This document shows positions 16,892 through 25,044 of a stretch of 64,000 nucleotides of DNA, piece by piece; positions within the stretch are counted from its first letter, which is position 1, and each line of letters starts with the position of its first letter. Both the position numbers and the translations under genes were made by a program. The notes below the pieces were generated by a model. The model was not told the origin of the DNA. It worked only from the letters and a program-made list of their open reading frames with translations, and searched no databases. Source of the DNA: an uncultured Oscillospiraceae bacterium (GTDB lineage: Bacteria > Bacillota > Clostridia > Oscillospirales > Oscillospiraceae); NCBI GenBank assembly GCA_947626265.1, contig CANQRM010000010.1, positions 1 through 64,000 on the forward strand, read 5' to 3'.

Positions 16892-17664
16892 GTTTTACCA
16901 ATAAGGAAATATTACATATCGCCATGGAGCAGTCGGCCGTCGATGCGAACTGCCGGGCGGAGGACTTTATGCGGGCGGAAAATGTGGTCGTCACGTCCGC
17001 CGCGAGGCCGGAGGCAAGGAAATATCTGTCGCTGCCATTCGACTGCCATCTCATCTCCTACGGGAACAATATCGTCGCGTCCGTGAACGAAAAATACCGC
17101 GACATTGTGAAAGATTATGTAAACCGATTCCCGGCGGAGCACTGCTTCGAGACGCCGAACCTGCACGTGTTGAACGACGCCCTGCAGAAGGACGGCCTGC
17201 GGGTCTGTTATATGGCGGAGTACTTCCTGCCCGACCTGGGGGCGCTGAAGGTATTGGACTGCCCTTATGAAATGAGGTTGCTGCATCAAGAGGACTTTGG
17301 GCCGCTTTATATCCCTGCGTGGAGCAACGCGCTGTGCGAAAAGCGCCGGGAGCTGGACGTTCTGGGCGTGGGCGCATACGACGGCGAAACGTTGGTGGGT
17401 CTGGCGGGCTGCTCCGCCGACTGCGAGGGCATGTGGCAGATCGGCGTGGATGTTCTGCCCGCTTACCGCAGGCGGAACATCGCCTCCGCGCTGACCAGCC
17501 GTCTGGCGGCGGAGATACTGGATAGGGGTAAGGCGCCGTTTTACTGCGCCGCGTGGTCCAATATCAAGTCGGTGCGAAACGCCATCCGAAGCGGCTTCCG
17601 CCCCGCGTGGGTGGAGCTGACGGCCAGGCCCGCCGCCTTCGTGGAGGAAGAGAACAGGAGATAA
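16888..17664 (+). CDS. GNAT family N-acetyltransferase
   Basis: A 258-residue protein whose C-terminal domain has the acetyl-CoA-binding signature (IGVDVLPAYRRRNIASALT) of GNAT acetyltransferases, at about residues 190-215. The N-terminal half is a separate domain of unknown role. The substrate cannot be inferred. Its ATG overlaps the recombinase stop, but because that stop lies in the doubtful tail the overlap may be an accident of element integration. A terminator follows. Confidence 0.8.
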   Translation: MSFTNKEILHIAMEQSAVDANCRAEDFMRAENVVVTSAARPEARKYLSLPFDCHLISYGNNIVASVNEKYRDIVKDYVNRFPAEHCFETPNLHVLNDALQKDGLRVCYMAEYFLPDLGALKVLDCPYEMRLLHQEDFGPLYIPAWSNALCEKRRELDVLGVGAYDGETLVGLAGCSADCEGMWQIGVDVLPAYRRRNIASALTSRLAAEILDRGKAPFYCAAWSNIKSVRNAIRSGFRPAWVELTARPAAFVEEENRR

Positions 17665-17670
17665 AATGAC

Positions 17671-17699
17671 CGCACGGCCAGTTGAGACCGTGCGTTTTT
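17671..17699 (+). terminator. Intrinsic terminator after GNAT gene
   Basis: CGCACGG (17671-17677) pairs with CCGTGCG (17688-17694), followed by a T run. Confidence 0.8.
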
Positions 17700-17729
17700 G
17701 TGCCAAGCTATAATATTTGGTGAGCTTTT

Positions 17730-17972
17730 TCATTTTGCCAGGACCTCATAGGCCTGCCGGTTCTTCTCAATAAGGCGCTTGGAAATGCTCATGACATCCT
17801 CGTCTGCGGCAAGCTGCTCCGCTTCCGCCTGGCTGAATTCCACGATCAGATAGCGGGGGACATTGTTTTTTAAAATCACGGCGGAGCCGTTTTCGTCGAC
17901 CAGCCTTGCCACGCGGGAAAAATTCTGGTTGGCCTCGGTGATGGACACGAGACTGTTGGTGTTGATGTTCAT
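17730..17972 (-). CDS. Phd/YefM-type antitoxin, no toxin partner
   Basis: An 80-residue protein with the Phd/YefM fold signature: ITEANQNFSRVARLVDENG followed by AVILKNNVPRYLIVEF. Such proteins bind DNA and neutralise a RelE- or Doc-type toxin. ATG 17972 is chosen for its AGAGGTGAG site. No toxin gene follows: 65 bases downstream, past a terminator, is the converging GNAT gene. It is an orphan, either a remnant or acting on a toxin elsewhere. Confidence 0.8.
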   Translation of the reverse strand: MNINTNSLVSITEANQNFSRVARLVDENGSAVILKNNVPRYLIVEFSQAEAEQLAADEDVMSISKRLIEKNRQAYEVLAK

Positions 17973-18037
17973 AGTCTCACCTCTAAGCATATTATATACC
18001 GATCCTAGGATAAATTCAACCTAAATGTTCATTCGCC

Positions 18038-18517
18038 TTATCGCCATCGCTTCCCGCCCAGGGCTTTGCCCAGCCAGGAGCTGAGGCCCACGCTCACGCC
18101 GAGAGCGCCCAGCAGGGCGCCGGCGCTGAGGCCCGCCAGGGCGCCCACGTCCTTGAGCCACTGTTTGGACACGTCGGCCCGGGTGGTGGCGCCGGCCAGG
18201 ATGGAGGGGGCCAGCATGTTGGCCTTCTCCCGGATGCGCGCCCGCTCCTCGGCGCTGTAGTCCTCCGGGTGGTCCACCAGCGCGTCCAGCACGAGCCTCA
18301 GCATCTCCGTCTCCTCCGGGGGCGACTGGAGCACCTCTGCGTCCAGGATGCTGCGCATGGCGATGTACTGGGTCTTGGTCAGGCGGCTGCGGCCGCTCTC
18401 GATGTTGTTGATGGTCTGGCGGGTCACGCCGATGCGCTGGCCGAACTCCTCCGCTGTCCAGCCCACCGTCCGGCGGATCAGAAGCAGGTTTTCCTGCATA
18501 CGTGCGATCTCATCCAT
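18038..18517 (-). CDS. XRE regulator with hydrophobic C-terminal segment
   Basis: A 159-residue protein with an N-terminal Cro/CI helix-turn-helix (GWTAEEFGQRIGVTRQTINN and IESGRSRLT, residues 19-50), a charged middle part, and a Gly/Ala/Leu-rich hydrophobic segment near the C terminus (about 125-155) that may insert in the membrane or mediate association. It has a GGAGGTGG ribosome-binding site and is preceded by a perfectly symmetric promoter/operator, so autoregulation is likely. Ligand and targets unknown. Confidence 0.8.
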   Translation of the reverse strand: MDEIARMQENLLLIRRTVGWTAEEFGQRIGVTRQTINNIESGRSRLTKTQYIAMRSILDAEVLQSPPEETEMLRLVLDALVDHPEDYSAEERARIREKANMLAPSILAGATTRADVSKQWLKDVGALAGLSAGALLGALGVSVGLSSWLGKALGGKRWR

Positions 18518-18537
18518 ATTTATCCACCTCCTGACAT

Positions 18538-18578
18538 AATATTATCTCTTGACAATAATTTTGTCAAGAGATAATATT
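18538..18578. promoter_or_regulatory. Perfect 17-bp inverted repeat acting as symmetric promoter/operator
   Basis: The arms at 18538-18554 and 18562-18578 are exact reverse complements around a 7-base centre. Each strand reads TTGACA, 17 bases, TAATAT, giving identical promoters in both directions. The minus-strand one drives the XRE gene; the plus-strand one would fire into the 3' end of the P1 peptidase gene, antisense to it. Confidence 0.8.
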
Positions 18579-19624
18579 TAGCCTTCCTTGGGGGCGTATG
18601 TCTTTAGGAAGTCCTGAAGCCCCATATACTGATTGCCGCGGATGCCGGCGGTGGTCCCGGCGTGGTAGAGGGAGCTGACGATGGCCTCCTCCACGGCCTC
18701 CACCGCCGCCTCAAAGACGGCGTCTATGCTGTCCTCGTGGAGGACCCGGGCGGGGATGATGCTCTTGCCGCTGTCATGGGGCCTGTTGTTGGCCGTGGTG
18801 AAAGCGATGGAGATGTCCCCGCTGCCATTACCGCAGAAGGAGCCCACCCGGCCCAGGGCGATCATGGACCGGCGGGCGGTGCGCTTGAGCTGCCGCTCAT
18901 TGAGAGGGATATCCGTGGCGAGAACGATGATGATGGAGCCGGTATCCTTTCCCGGCGCCATGCCCGCCTTACGGGTATCGTAGTGCCGCCCGCCGATGAC
19001 CAGGTCCCCGGCCCGGCCGAAGTTGGTCATCACCAGCGCGCCCACGGTATAGCCGGTCCCGTCCAGGGCCACCGTGCGGGAGGCGGAGCCGATGCCGCCT
19101 TTGAGGCCCAGGCAGACCATGCCCGCGCCGCTGCCCACGGCCCCCTCGGCGAAGTCCTCCGAGCAGTCATCCAGCGCCTGGCGGACATGGGCTTCGGTCA
19201 CGTGCAGGCCCCGGATATCGCTGAGGCGGCCGTCGTTGCACTCGGTGACCACGCAGTTCACCGTGCCGGTGGTGACGCCGACGTCGGGGTTTCGCTCCAG
19301 CATGTACCGCACCGCCCCGTCCAGCACGGTCCCCACGCTGAGGGTGTTGGTCATGAGGATGGGGGATTCGATGGTGCCCAGCTCCTCCACCTGCACCAGG
19401 CCCGCGCTCTTGCCGAAGCCGTTGAGCACGCAGCAGGCGGCGGTCACCTTGTCATGGAAGAGGTCCCCTTGATGGGGCAGAATGGCGGTGACGCCGGTAT
19501 GAACGTCCCCTTCGTGGACGGTGGCGTGGCCCACCGTCACCCCGGGCACGTCGGTGATCAGGTCCCGCTTTCCCCGGGGCCAGCGGGCGTGCAGGTCCAG
19601 GCCGCAGTTTTCGGGCAGTCCCAT
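18578..19624 (-). CDS. P1 family peptidase (DmpA/L-aminopeptidase-like)
   Basis: A 348-residue N-terminal-nucleophile hydrolase of the DmpA/BapA family, which self-cleaves and then hydrolyses N-terminal residues of peptides or beta-peptides. Family features are the start ITDVPGVTVGHATV, the TNTLSVG segment and the autoprocessing site LKGGIGSASR, whose Ser becomes the nucleophile (about residue 245). ATG 19624 is preferred over 19645 because AAAGGAG sits just before it. There is no signal peptide, so it is cytoplasmic. Confidence 0.88.
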   Translation of the reverse strand: MGLPENCGLDLHARWPRGKRDLITDVPGVTVGHATVHEGDVHTGVTAILPHQGDLFHDKVTAACCVLNGFGKSAGLVQVEELGTIESPILMTNTLSVGTVLDGAVRYMLERNPDVGVTTGTVNCVVTECNDGRLSDIRGLHVTEAHVRQALDDCSEDFAEGAVGSGAGMVCLGLKGGIGSASRTVALDGTGYTVGALVMTNFGRAGDLVIGGRHYDTRKAGMAPGKDTGSIIIVLATDIPLNERQLKRTARRSMIALGRVGSFCGNGSGDISIAFTTANNRPHDSGKSIIPARVLHEDSIDAVFEAAVEAVEEAIVSSLYHAGTTAGIRGNQYMGLQDFLKTYAPKEG

Positions 19625-19695
19625 GGGTATCGCTCCTTTCGTCATATCAGCGCCATTATAGCCCCTTTCCGGTCCCGGCGCAAGGCGGGGGCGTG

Positions 19696-19724
19696 TTGAA
19701 AAGCGCCCGACGGTGTGGTATGAT
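19696..19724 (+). promoter_or_regulatory. Promoter of bile salt hydrolase gene
   Basis: TTGAAA (19696-19701) and TATGAT (19719-19724) with 17-base spacing, 25 bases before the start codon. Confidence 0.7.
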
Positions 19725-19749
19725 GAGGTGGAAGAAGGGAGGAACGAAC

Positions 19750-20721
19750 ATGTGCACAGCGGCCAGCTATAAGACGAAGGACCACTATTTCGGACGGAAC
19801 TTTGATTATGAGATATCCTTCCACGAGGGGGTCACGGTGACGCCCCGGAATTTCGTTTTCAACTTCCGGAAAATGGGGGAAATGAGGACCCACTACGCCA
19901 TGATCGGCATGACCAGCCTGGGGCCGGACTATCCCCTTTACTACGAAGCCACCAACGAAAAGGGCCTCAGTATGGCGGGGCTCAACTTCCCCGGCACCGC
20001 GGTGTACCGGCCCCTGGACCCGGTGAAGGACAATATCACGCCCTTCGAGTTCATCCCCTGGATACTGGGCCAGTGCGCCACCGTGGCGGAGGCCAGGAAG
20101 CTGCTTTCAAACCTCAACCTGTATAAAGAGGACTTCTCGGAACATATGCCCCTGTCGCCCCTGCACTGGATGATCGCGGACCGGGATGAGTGCATCGTGG
20201 CGGAGCCCATGGCGGACGGGCTGAAGGTATTCGACGACCCGGTGAAGGTCATGACCAATAACCCCACCTTCGACTGGCATATGACGAATCTGGCCAACTA
20301 CATGTCCCTGAGCCCGGCGGACCCGGTGAACGCGATGGCGCCGGAGGTAGACTTGAAGCGCTACAGCCGGGGCATGGGCAGCCTGGGGCTGCCCGGGGAC
20401 ATGTCCAGCGCGTCGAGGTTCGTGAAGGCGGCCTTCACCCGCATGAACTCCCTGTCCGGGGACAGCGAGAGCGAGTCCATCAGCCAGTTCTTCCACATCC
20501 TGGCCTCGGCGGAGCAGCAGCGGGGCTGCTGCAAGGTGGACCACGGCTACGAGTACACCATCTACTCCTCCTGCTGCAACACGGATACGGGCGTTTACTA
20601 CTACACCACCTATGAAAACAGCCAGATCACCGCGATAGACATGTACCGCTGCGACCTGGACGGGGACAAGCTCATGAGCTTCCCCCTCATCACCGGCCAG
20701 CAGATACGCTGGCAGAACTGA
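19750..20721 (+). CDS. bsh: Bile salt hydrolase / choloylglycine hydrolase
   Basis: A 323-residue Ntn hydrolase that would split glycine or taurine from conjugated bile acids. Removal of Met exposes catalytic Cys2. Arg16 and Asp19 (FGRNFDYE), Asn79 (GLNFPG), the TNNPTFDWH segment and Arg in SSASRFVKAAF match the active-site set of clostridial bile salt hydrolases. The C-terminal YYYTTYENSQITAIDM is also typical. ATG 19750 is fixed by the need for Cys at position 2 and by the GGAGG site. Penicillin V acylase activity is the alternative. The gene stands alone between a promoter and terminator and fits a gut habitat. Confidence 0.9.
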   Translation: MCTAASYKTKDHYFGRNFDYEISFHEGVTVTPRNFVFNFRKMGEMRTHYAMIGMTSLGPDYPLYYEATNEKGLSMAGLNFPGTAVYRPLDPVKDNITPFEFIPWILGQCATVAEARKLLSNLNLYKEDFSEHMPLSPLHWMIADRDECIVAEPMADGLKVFDDPVKVMTNNPTFDWHMTNLANYMSLSPADPVNAMAPEVDLKRYSRGMGSLGLPGDMSSASRFVKAAFTRMNSLSGDSESESISQFFHILASAEQQRGCCKVDHGYEYTIYSSCCNTDTGVYYYTTYENSQITAIDMYRCDLDGDKLMSFPLITGQQIRWQN

Positions 20722-20729
20722 ACAAAACG

Positions 20730-20765
20730 CGGCCCGGACAGTTTTGACTGTCCGGGCCGTTCCTT
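20730..20765. terminator. Bidirectional terminator
   Basis: A 12-bp perfect stem CGGCCCGGACAG (20730-20741) with CTGTCCGGGCCG (20748-20759), flanked by T-rich sequence on the right and A-rich on the left. It can serve both converging genes. Confidence 0.85.
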
Positions 20766-21438
20766 ACGAATGAGCAGCCTTTTTCCGTTTTGGCCGGATG
20801 AAGACGAAGTACTCCGCAATGAGGCACACGGGGATGGCCCCCAGCACGTCCGCCGCCGAGTGCTGCTTGACGAAGCACACCGAGGCGCACACGCCCAGCA
20901 CGAAGAGGGCGATGAGCACTTTGCCTATTTTGGAGAGATCCCGGTCGTGCAGAAAGGCGGACAGGATGCCCAGGGAATAGGCCACGTGCAGGGAGGGGAA
21001 GACCCCGGTGCTGGTGTCAAAGGCGTAGATAAGGCCCAAAAGCCACGTGAACACATTCTCCCGGGGGAAGACCTCCGGGCGCAGGTCCTGGCGGCTGGGC
21101 CAGATAATATACACCGCCATGGCCAGGGCCTGGGTGATCATGATGTAAATTTGTATCTGGCGGAATTTATCGATGTCGTAAAGCGCCGTCCAGAGCAGGG
21201 AGCCGAATACCAGCACGTACCAGCCCACATAGAACACCAGAAAATACTCGCAGAAGGGTATTTTGTCGTCCAGCCATATGTGGATGAGGTGGCACCTCTC
21301 CGGGGGGATGAGATTCTCCGTGAGGAAATAGAGGGCGAAGTAGGCCAGCCACCCGCCCAGCAGCTTCAAGTGGCGGAACTCCGGCGTGTTCAGCCGGGAG
21401 AAGCGGAAGCGGCGGTAATCAATGACCGGCGTTTTCAT
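20764..21438 (-). CDS. PAP2-family membrane phosphatase
   Basis: A 224-residue membrane protein with about six hydrophobic segments and the lipid phosphatase signatures RPEVF, PSLHVAYS and VKQHSAADV (conserved His and Asp). It probably removes phosphate from a lipid such as phosphatidate or undecaprenyl pyrophosphate. It overlaps the end of the acyltransferase gene by 20 bases, so the two form a phospholipid-related operon. Confidence 0.85.
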   Translation of the reverse strand: MKTPVIDYRRFRFSRLNTPEFRHLKLLGGWLAYFALYFLTENLIPPERCHLIHIWLDDKIPFCEYFLVFYVGWYVLVFGSLLWTALYDIDKFRQIQIYIMITQALAMAVYIIWPSRQDLRPEVFPRENVFTWLLGLIYAFDTSTGVFPSLHVAYSLGILSAFLHDRDLSKIGKVLIALFVLGVCASVCFVKQHSAADVLGAIPVCLIAEYFVFIRPKRKKAAHS

Positions 21439-22195
21439 CTTGATATACCTCGAGGGGCCTGTTCTTGGGATAGTTCTTCTTCCCGATGTTCCGGTAGGGC
21501 ACCACGGTGTGCTCAGGGAGCGACACCGCCATGTCCGTGATGGCGTCCATGAGAAGCGCGCAGATGCGCGTTCTCTCCTCCTTTACCGGCGCCGCCGGGT
21601 CGAAGGGGATGGGCTTGCCCAGATACATGGTCTTCAAATAGGGCGCTATGTACATGGGCACGAAGGACAGGACCTTGCCCGTCTTTTTATAGTACATCCT
21701 GCCCAGGTCGATGAATTTGTCCTGAAAGGCGTAGAGGATATTGTTGTACCGCTCGTTCTTCTCCGGGAAGATGACCACGCTGTTCCCCTCCTGGAGGCGG
21801 GTCAGGGTCTCCCGGAAGGTGGTGATGATGCGGGTATCGTGGTACACGGCGATGGTGTGGGCGTTGTTGAAGATGCACACCGCCAGGGGCGCGATGAGGT
21901 AGGAGGCTATTTTAAAGAGCCACCGCACGCTCTTGGGCTTGAAGGACCAGAAGTCCTCAAAGGCGTAGCCGGGGACCTCTTTTAAATGCATCATCTGCCC
22001 GGCACACCATATATAGTGCCGGCCGGGGTAGTAGAGCTCGCCGGCGATGGGGCCGAACATCTGGGTGTGGTTGCCCACGGCGATGACGGGCTCGTCGGGG
22101 AGGTTCTCCAGCCCCTCCACCTTCATCTTCGGGGAGAACAGGCGCACCAGCCAGCGTATGAAGCGGTATAGAAGCGATACTTTTTTGTCCGGCAT
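21419..22195 (-). CDS. 1-acylglycerol-3-phosphate acyltransferase-like protein
   Basis: A 258-residue PlsC-like protein. It has the segment VIAVGNHTQMFGPIAGELYY in place of the NHxxxxD block and IFPEKNERYNN resembling motif III. The acidic residue normally five after His is Gly here, so activity or substrate may differ from standard PlsC. The frame stays open far upstream (to 24475), but that part is antisense to pfkA and the beta-CASP gene. The real start is ATG 22195, preceded by a purine-rich GGAGACGG site. It is coupled to the PAP2 gene. Confidence 0.75.
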   Translation of the reverse strand: MPDKKVSLLYRFIRWLVRLFSPKMKVEGLENLPDEPVIAVGNHTQMFGPIAGELYYPGRHYIWCAGQMMHLKEVPGYAFEDFWSFKPKSVRWLFKIASYLIAPLAVCIFNNAHTIAVYHDTRIITTFRETLTRLQEGNSVVIFPEKNERYNNILYAFQDKFIDLGRMYYKKTGKVLSFVPMYIAPYLKTMYLGKPIPFDPAAPVKEERTRICALLMDAITDMAVSLPEHTVVPYRNIGKKNYPKNRPLEVYQDENAGH

Positions 22196-22301
22196 GGGTC
22201 CGTCTCCTTTCCCCGGTTTTGAATGACAAACAATAGTATAGCACACTTTCGCCCCGGCGGCGCAGACAAATATGCCGGAAAGGGAAATTTTTCGCCGGAC
22301 G

Positions 22302-22330
22302 TTGAAGGATGAGCCGGGCGGGAGTATAAT
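22302..22330 (+). promoter_or_regulatory. pfkA promoter
   Basis: TTGAAG (22302-22307) and TATAAT (22325-22330) with 17-base spacing, 39 bases ahead of pfkA. Confidence 0.75.
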
Positions 22331-22369
22331 GGAAGTACAAAAATCTACACCGAAAAAGAGGGAAGCATC

Positions 22370-23350
22370 ATGAGCGACATCAAGAGGATAGGCGTACTGA
22401 CAAGCGGCGGCGACGCCCCGGGCATGAACGCGGCGGTGCGGGCCGTGGTCCGCACGGCGCTGGGGCAGGACATGGAGGTGGTGGGCATCCGCCGGGGCTG
22501 GAACGGCCTGGTGCACAGCGACTTCTACCAGATGACCTCCTCCTCCGTGGACCACATCCTGGCCCAGGGCGGGACCATTCTGTACACCGCCCGCAGCAAG
22601 GAATACATGACCGAGGAGGGGCGGGCCCAGGCCGTGGCCACCTGCAAGCTTCTGGGGCTGGACGCGGTGGTGGCCATCGGCGGCGACGGCACCTTCCGGG
22701 GCGCCCTGGAGATGAGCTGCCTGGGCGTGCCTGTGGTGGGCATCCCCGCCACCATCGACAACGACATCGGCTGCTCCAACTATACCATCGGCTTCGACAC
22801 CGCCTGCAACACCGCCATCGAGTGCATCGACAAGCTCCGGGACACCATGCAGAGCCACGAGCGCTGCTCCGTGGTGGAGGTCATGGGCCGCCACGCCGGA
22901 TACCTGGCCCTGTACGTGGGCATCTCCGTGGGCGCCACGGCGGTATTGATCCCCGAGCGGGAGGTGGATTTCGATAGGGACGTCATCGAACGCATCCGCC
23001 AGTCCCGCATGCTTGGAAACACCCACTTCATGATCGTGGTGGCCGAGGGCGCGGGCTCTGCCGTGGAGATCGGCGCACGCATCCGGGAGGAGCTGGGCAT
23101 GGACCCGCGGGTCACCGTCCTGGGCCATATCCAGCGGGGCGGCTCCCCCACCGCGCGGGACCGGGAGATGGCCACCCGCATGGGCTACGCCGCCGTCATG
23201 GCGCTGGTGAACGGGGAGCTCAACTGCATCGTCGGCACCAAGGCCGGGGACCTGGTGACCACGCCCATCGAGGAGGCGCTCAATCAGCAAAAGCACCTGC
23301 AGATGGAGCGCTACGCGGTGCTGGAGGCCATGCACGCCAAGAACAAATGA
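22370..23350 (+). CDS. pfkA: 6-phosphofructokinase (ATP-dependent)
   Basis: A 326-residue glycolytic enzyme that phosphorylates fructose 6-phosphate. Diagnostic motifs are LTSGGDAPGMNAA at the N terminus, the nucleotide-binding GGDGT near residue 105 (Gly after Asp favours ATP over pyrophosphate), the catalytic TIDNDI region, EVMGRHAG, and LGHIQRGGSPTARDR. Length matches bacterial PfkA. It has its own promoter; pyruvate kinase does not follow in this window. Confidence 0.97.
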   Translation: MSDIKRIGVLTSGGDAPGMNAAVRAVVRTALGQDMEVVGIRRGWNGLVHSDFYQMTSSSVDHILAQGGTILYTARSKEYMTEEGRAQAVATCKLLGLDAVVAIGGDGTFRGALEMSCLGVPVVGIPATIDNDIGCSNYTIGFDTACNTAIECIDKLRDTMQSHERCSVVEVMGRHAGYLALYVGISVGATAVLIPEREVDFDRDVIERIRQSRMLGNTHFMIVVAEGAGSAVEIGARIREELGMDPRVTVLGHIQRGGSPTARDREMATRMGYAAVMALVNGELNCIVGTKAGDLVTTPIEEALNQQKHLQMERYAVLEAMHAKNK

Positions 23351-23416
23351 CCGCTTTTCATTCCGGGACGACTGTGCTATACTTACATTAAATAAAACAG
23401 AAAGGGAGCGTGTGAT

Positions 23417-25036
23417 ATGAAGCTGACATTTTTGGGCGCCACCCATGAGGTGACGGGCAGCTGCACCCTCATCGAGAACGGCGGCGTGTTCGGCCTGGTG
23501 GACTGCGGCATGGAGCAGGGCGCGGACCAGTTCGTCAACCAGGAGATCCCCGTCCAGCCCGGCAGCATCGACTTCGTCCTTCTGACCCACGCCCACATAG
23601 ACCACTCCGGCAACCTGCCGCTTCTCTACAAGCAGGGCTATTCCGGCCCCATCTACGCCACGGCGGCTACCTGCCACCTGTGCGAGATCATGCTGCGCGA
23701 CTGCGCCCACATCCAGGAGTCGGACGCGGAGTGGAAATCCCGCAAGTCCCAGCGGGCCGGCGGCCCGCCTGTGGAGCCCGTGTATACCATGGACGACGCG
23801 GAGGCGGCCATCGCCCACCTGCGGCCTTGTGATTACGGCGAGCAGGTCCACATCGCCGAGAACGTCATCATCCGCTTCACCGACGCGGGCCACCTCATGG
23901 GTTCGGGCAGCATCGAGGTCTGGCTCACCGAGGGGGACGTGACCAAAAAGGTGGTCTTCTCCGGGGACATCGGCAACCTCAATCAGCCCATCATCAACGA
24001 CCCCCAGTACCTGAAAGAGGCCGATTACGTGGTCACCGAGTCCACCTACGGCGACAGGTACCACGAAAAGGCGGAGCGGAACAACGTCCAGTTTTTGGCG
24101 GACGTGATACAGCGGACCCTGGACCGGGGCGGCAACCTGGTGATACCCTCCTTTGCGGTGGGCCGGACCCAGGAGATGCTCTACTTCATCCGGGAGATAA
24201 AGCTGGGTAACATGGTCACCGGCCACGGGGACTGGCCCGTGTACGTGGACAGCCCCCTGGCCAACGAGGCCACGGGCATATTCCTCCAGTGCGACCGGGT
24301 CTACTTTGACCCGGACACCCAGGCGCTTTTGGACCAGGGCGTGAATCCCCTGGTGTTCCCGGGGCTCAACGTCTCCGTCTCCAGCGAGGAATCCAAGGCC
24401 ATCAACTTCAACAAGGACCCCAAGGTCATCATCTCCGCCAGCGGCATGTGCGAGGCGGGGCGCATCCGCCACCACTTAAAGCACAACCTGTGGCGGCCGG
24501 AGTGCACGGTGCTGTTCGTGGGCTATCAGGCCGGGGGCACCACCGGCCGGGCCATCCTGGACGGGAAGGAGAAGATCAGCCTCTTCGGCGAGGAGGTGGC
24601 CGTGAAGGCGGAGATATGCTTCTTCCCCGGCAAGAGCGGCCATGCCGACAAGGACGGGCTCATCAAGTGGATCACCGCCTTTGAGAAAAAGCCGGACCTG
24701 GTGTTCGTCAACCACGGCGAGGATGAGGTGTGCCAGAGCTATGCCGCGTGCCTGCGGGACGAGTACGGCTTCAACACCTTCGCCCCCTATTCCGGCACCA
24801 TCTATGACCTGGCGGCGGGCGAGTTTATCGAGACGCCGAACGGTATCCCCGTGGAGAAGAAGACCTCCAAGCAGGCGAGAAACGACAGCGTCTTCGGCGG
24901 GCTTCTCGCGGCCTGCCAGCGGCTCACCGAGCTTGCCAAGGCCTGCAAGGAGATACCCAACAAGGAGCTGGCCAAGCTCACCGGCCAGATCAACTCCCTG
25001 GCCGACAAGTGGGCCGGCTGGGCCAAGAAGAAGTAA
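23417..25036 (+). CDS. Metallo-beta-lactamase/beta-CASP RNA-processing type hydrolase
   Basis: A 539-residue protein of the YSH1/CPSF-like branch. It has the zinc motif THAHIDHSG (His58, His60, Asp62, His63), DAGHLMGSGSIEVW, FSGDIGN, and the beta-CASP motifs including VVTESTYGDR, ISASGMCEAGRIRHHL and FVNHGED. The extra C-terminal 80 residues are helical. Members are exo- or endonucleases acting on RNA; the exact target is unknown. The PH-domain gene begins eight bases after its stop, so they are co-transcribed. Confidence 0.88.
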   Translation: MKLTFLGATHEVTGSCTLIENGGVFGLVDCGMEQGADQFVNQEIPVQPGSIDFVLLTHAHIDHSGNLPLLYKQGYSGPIYATAATCHLCEIMLRDCAHIQESDAEWKSRKSQRAGGPPVEPVYTMDDAEAAIAHLRPCDYGEQVHIAENVIIRFTDAGHLMGSGSIEVWLTEGDVTKKVVFSGDIGNLNQPIINDPQYLKEADYVVTESTYGDRYHEKAERNNVQFLADVIQRTLDRGGNLVIPSFAVGRTQEMLYFIREIKLGNMVTGHGDWPVYVDSPLANEATGIFLQCDRVYFDPDTQALLDQGVNPLVFPGLNVSVSSEESKAINFNKDPKVIISASGMCEAGRIRHHLKHNLWRPECTVLFVGYQAGGTTGRAILDGKEKISLFGEEVAVKAEICFFPGKSGHADKDGLIKWITAFEKKPDLVFVNHGEDEVCQSYAACLRDEYGFNTFAPYSGTIYDLAAGEFIETPNGIPVEKKTSKQARNDSVFGGLLAACQRLTELAKACKEIPNKELAKLTGQINSLADKWAGWAKKK

Positions 25037-25044
25037 GCCCGCCC

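Noticed and set aside
22196-24475. Large leftward open frame continuing upstream of the acyltransferase (total over 1000 codons)
   Set aside because: It is antisense to pfkA and the beta-CASP gene, whose protein motifs are unmistakable. The frame stays open because of GC-rich codon bias; only the part from 22195 on is a real gene.
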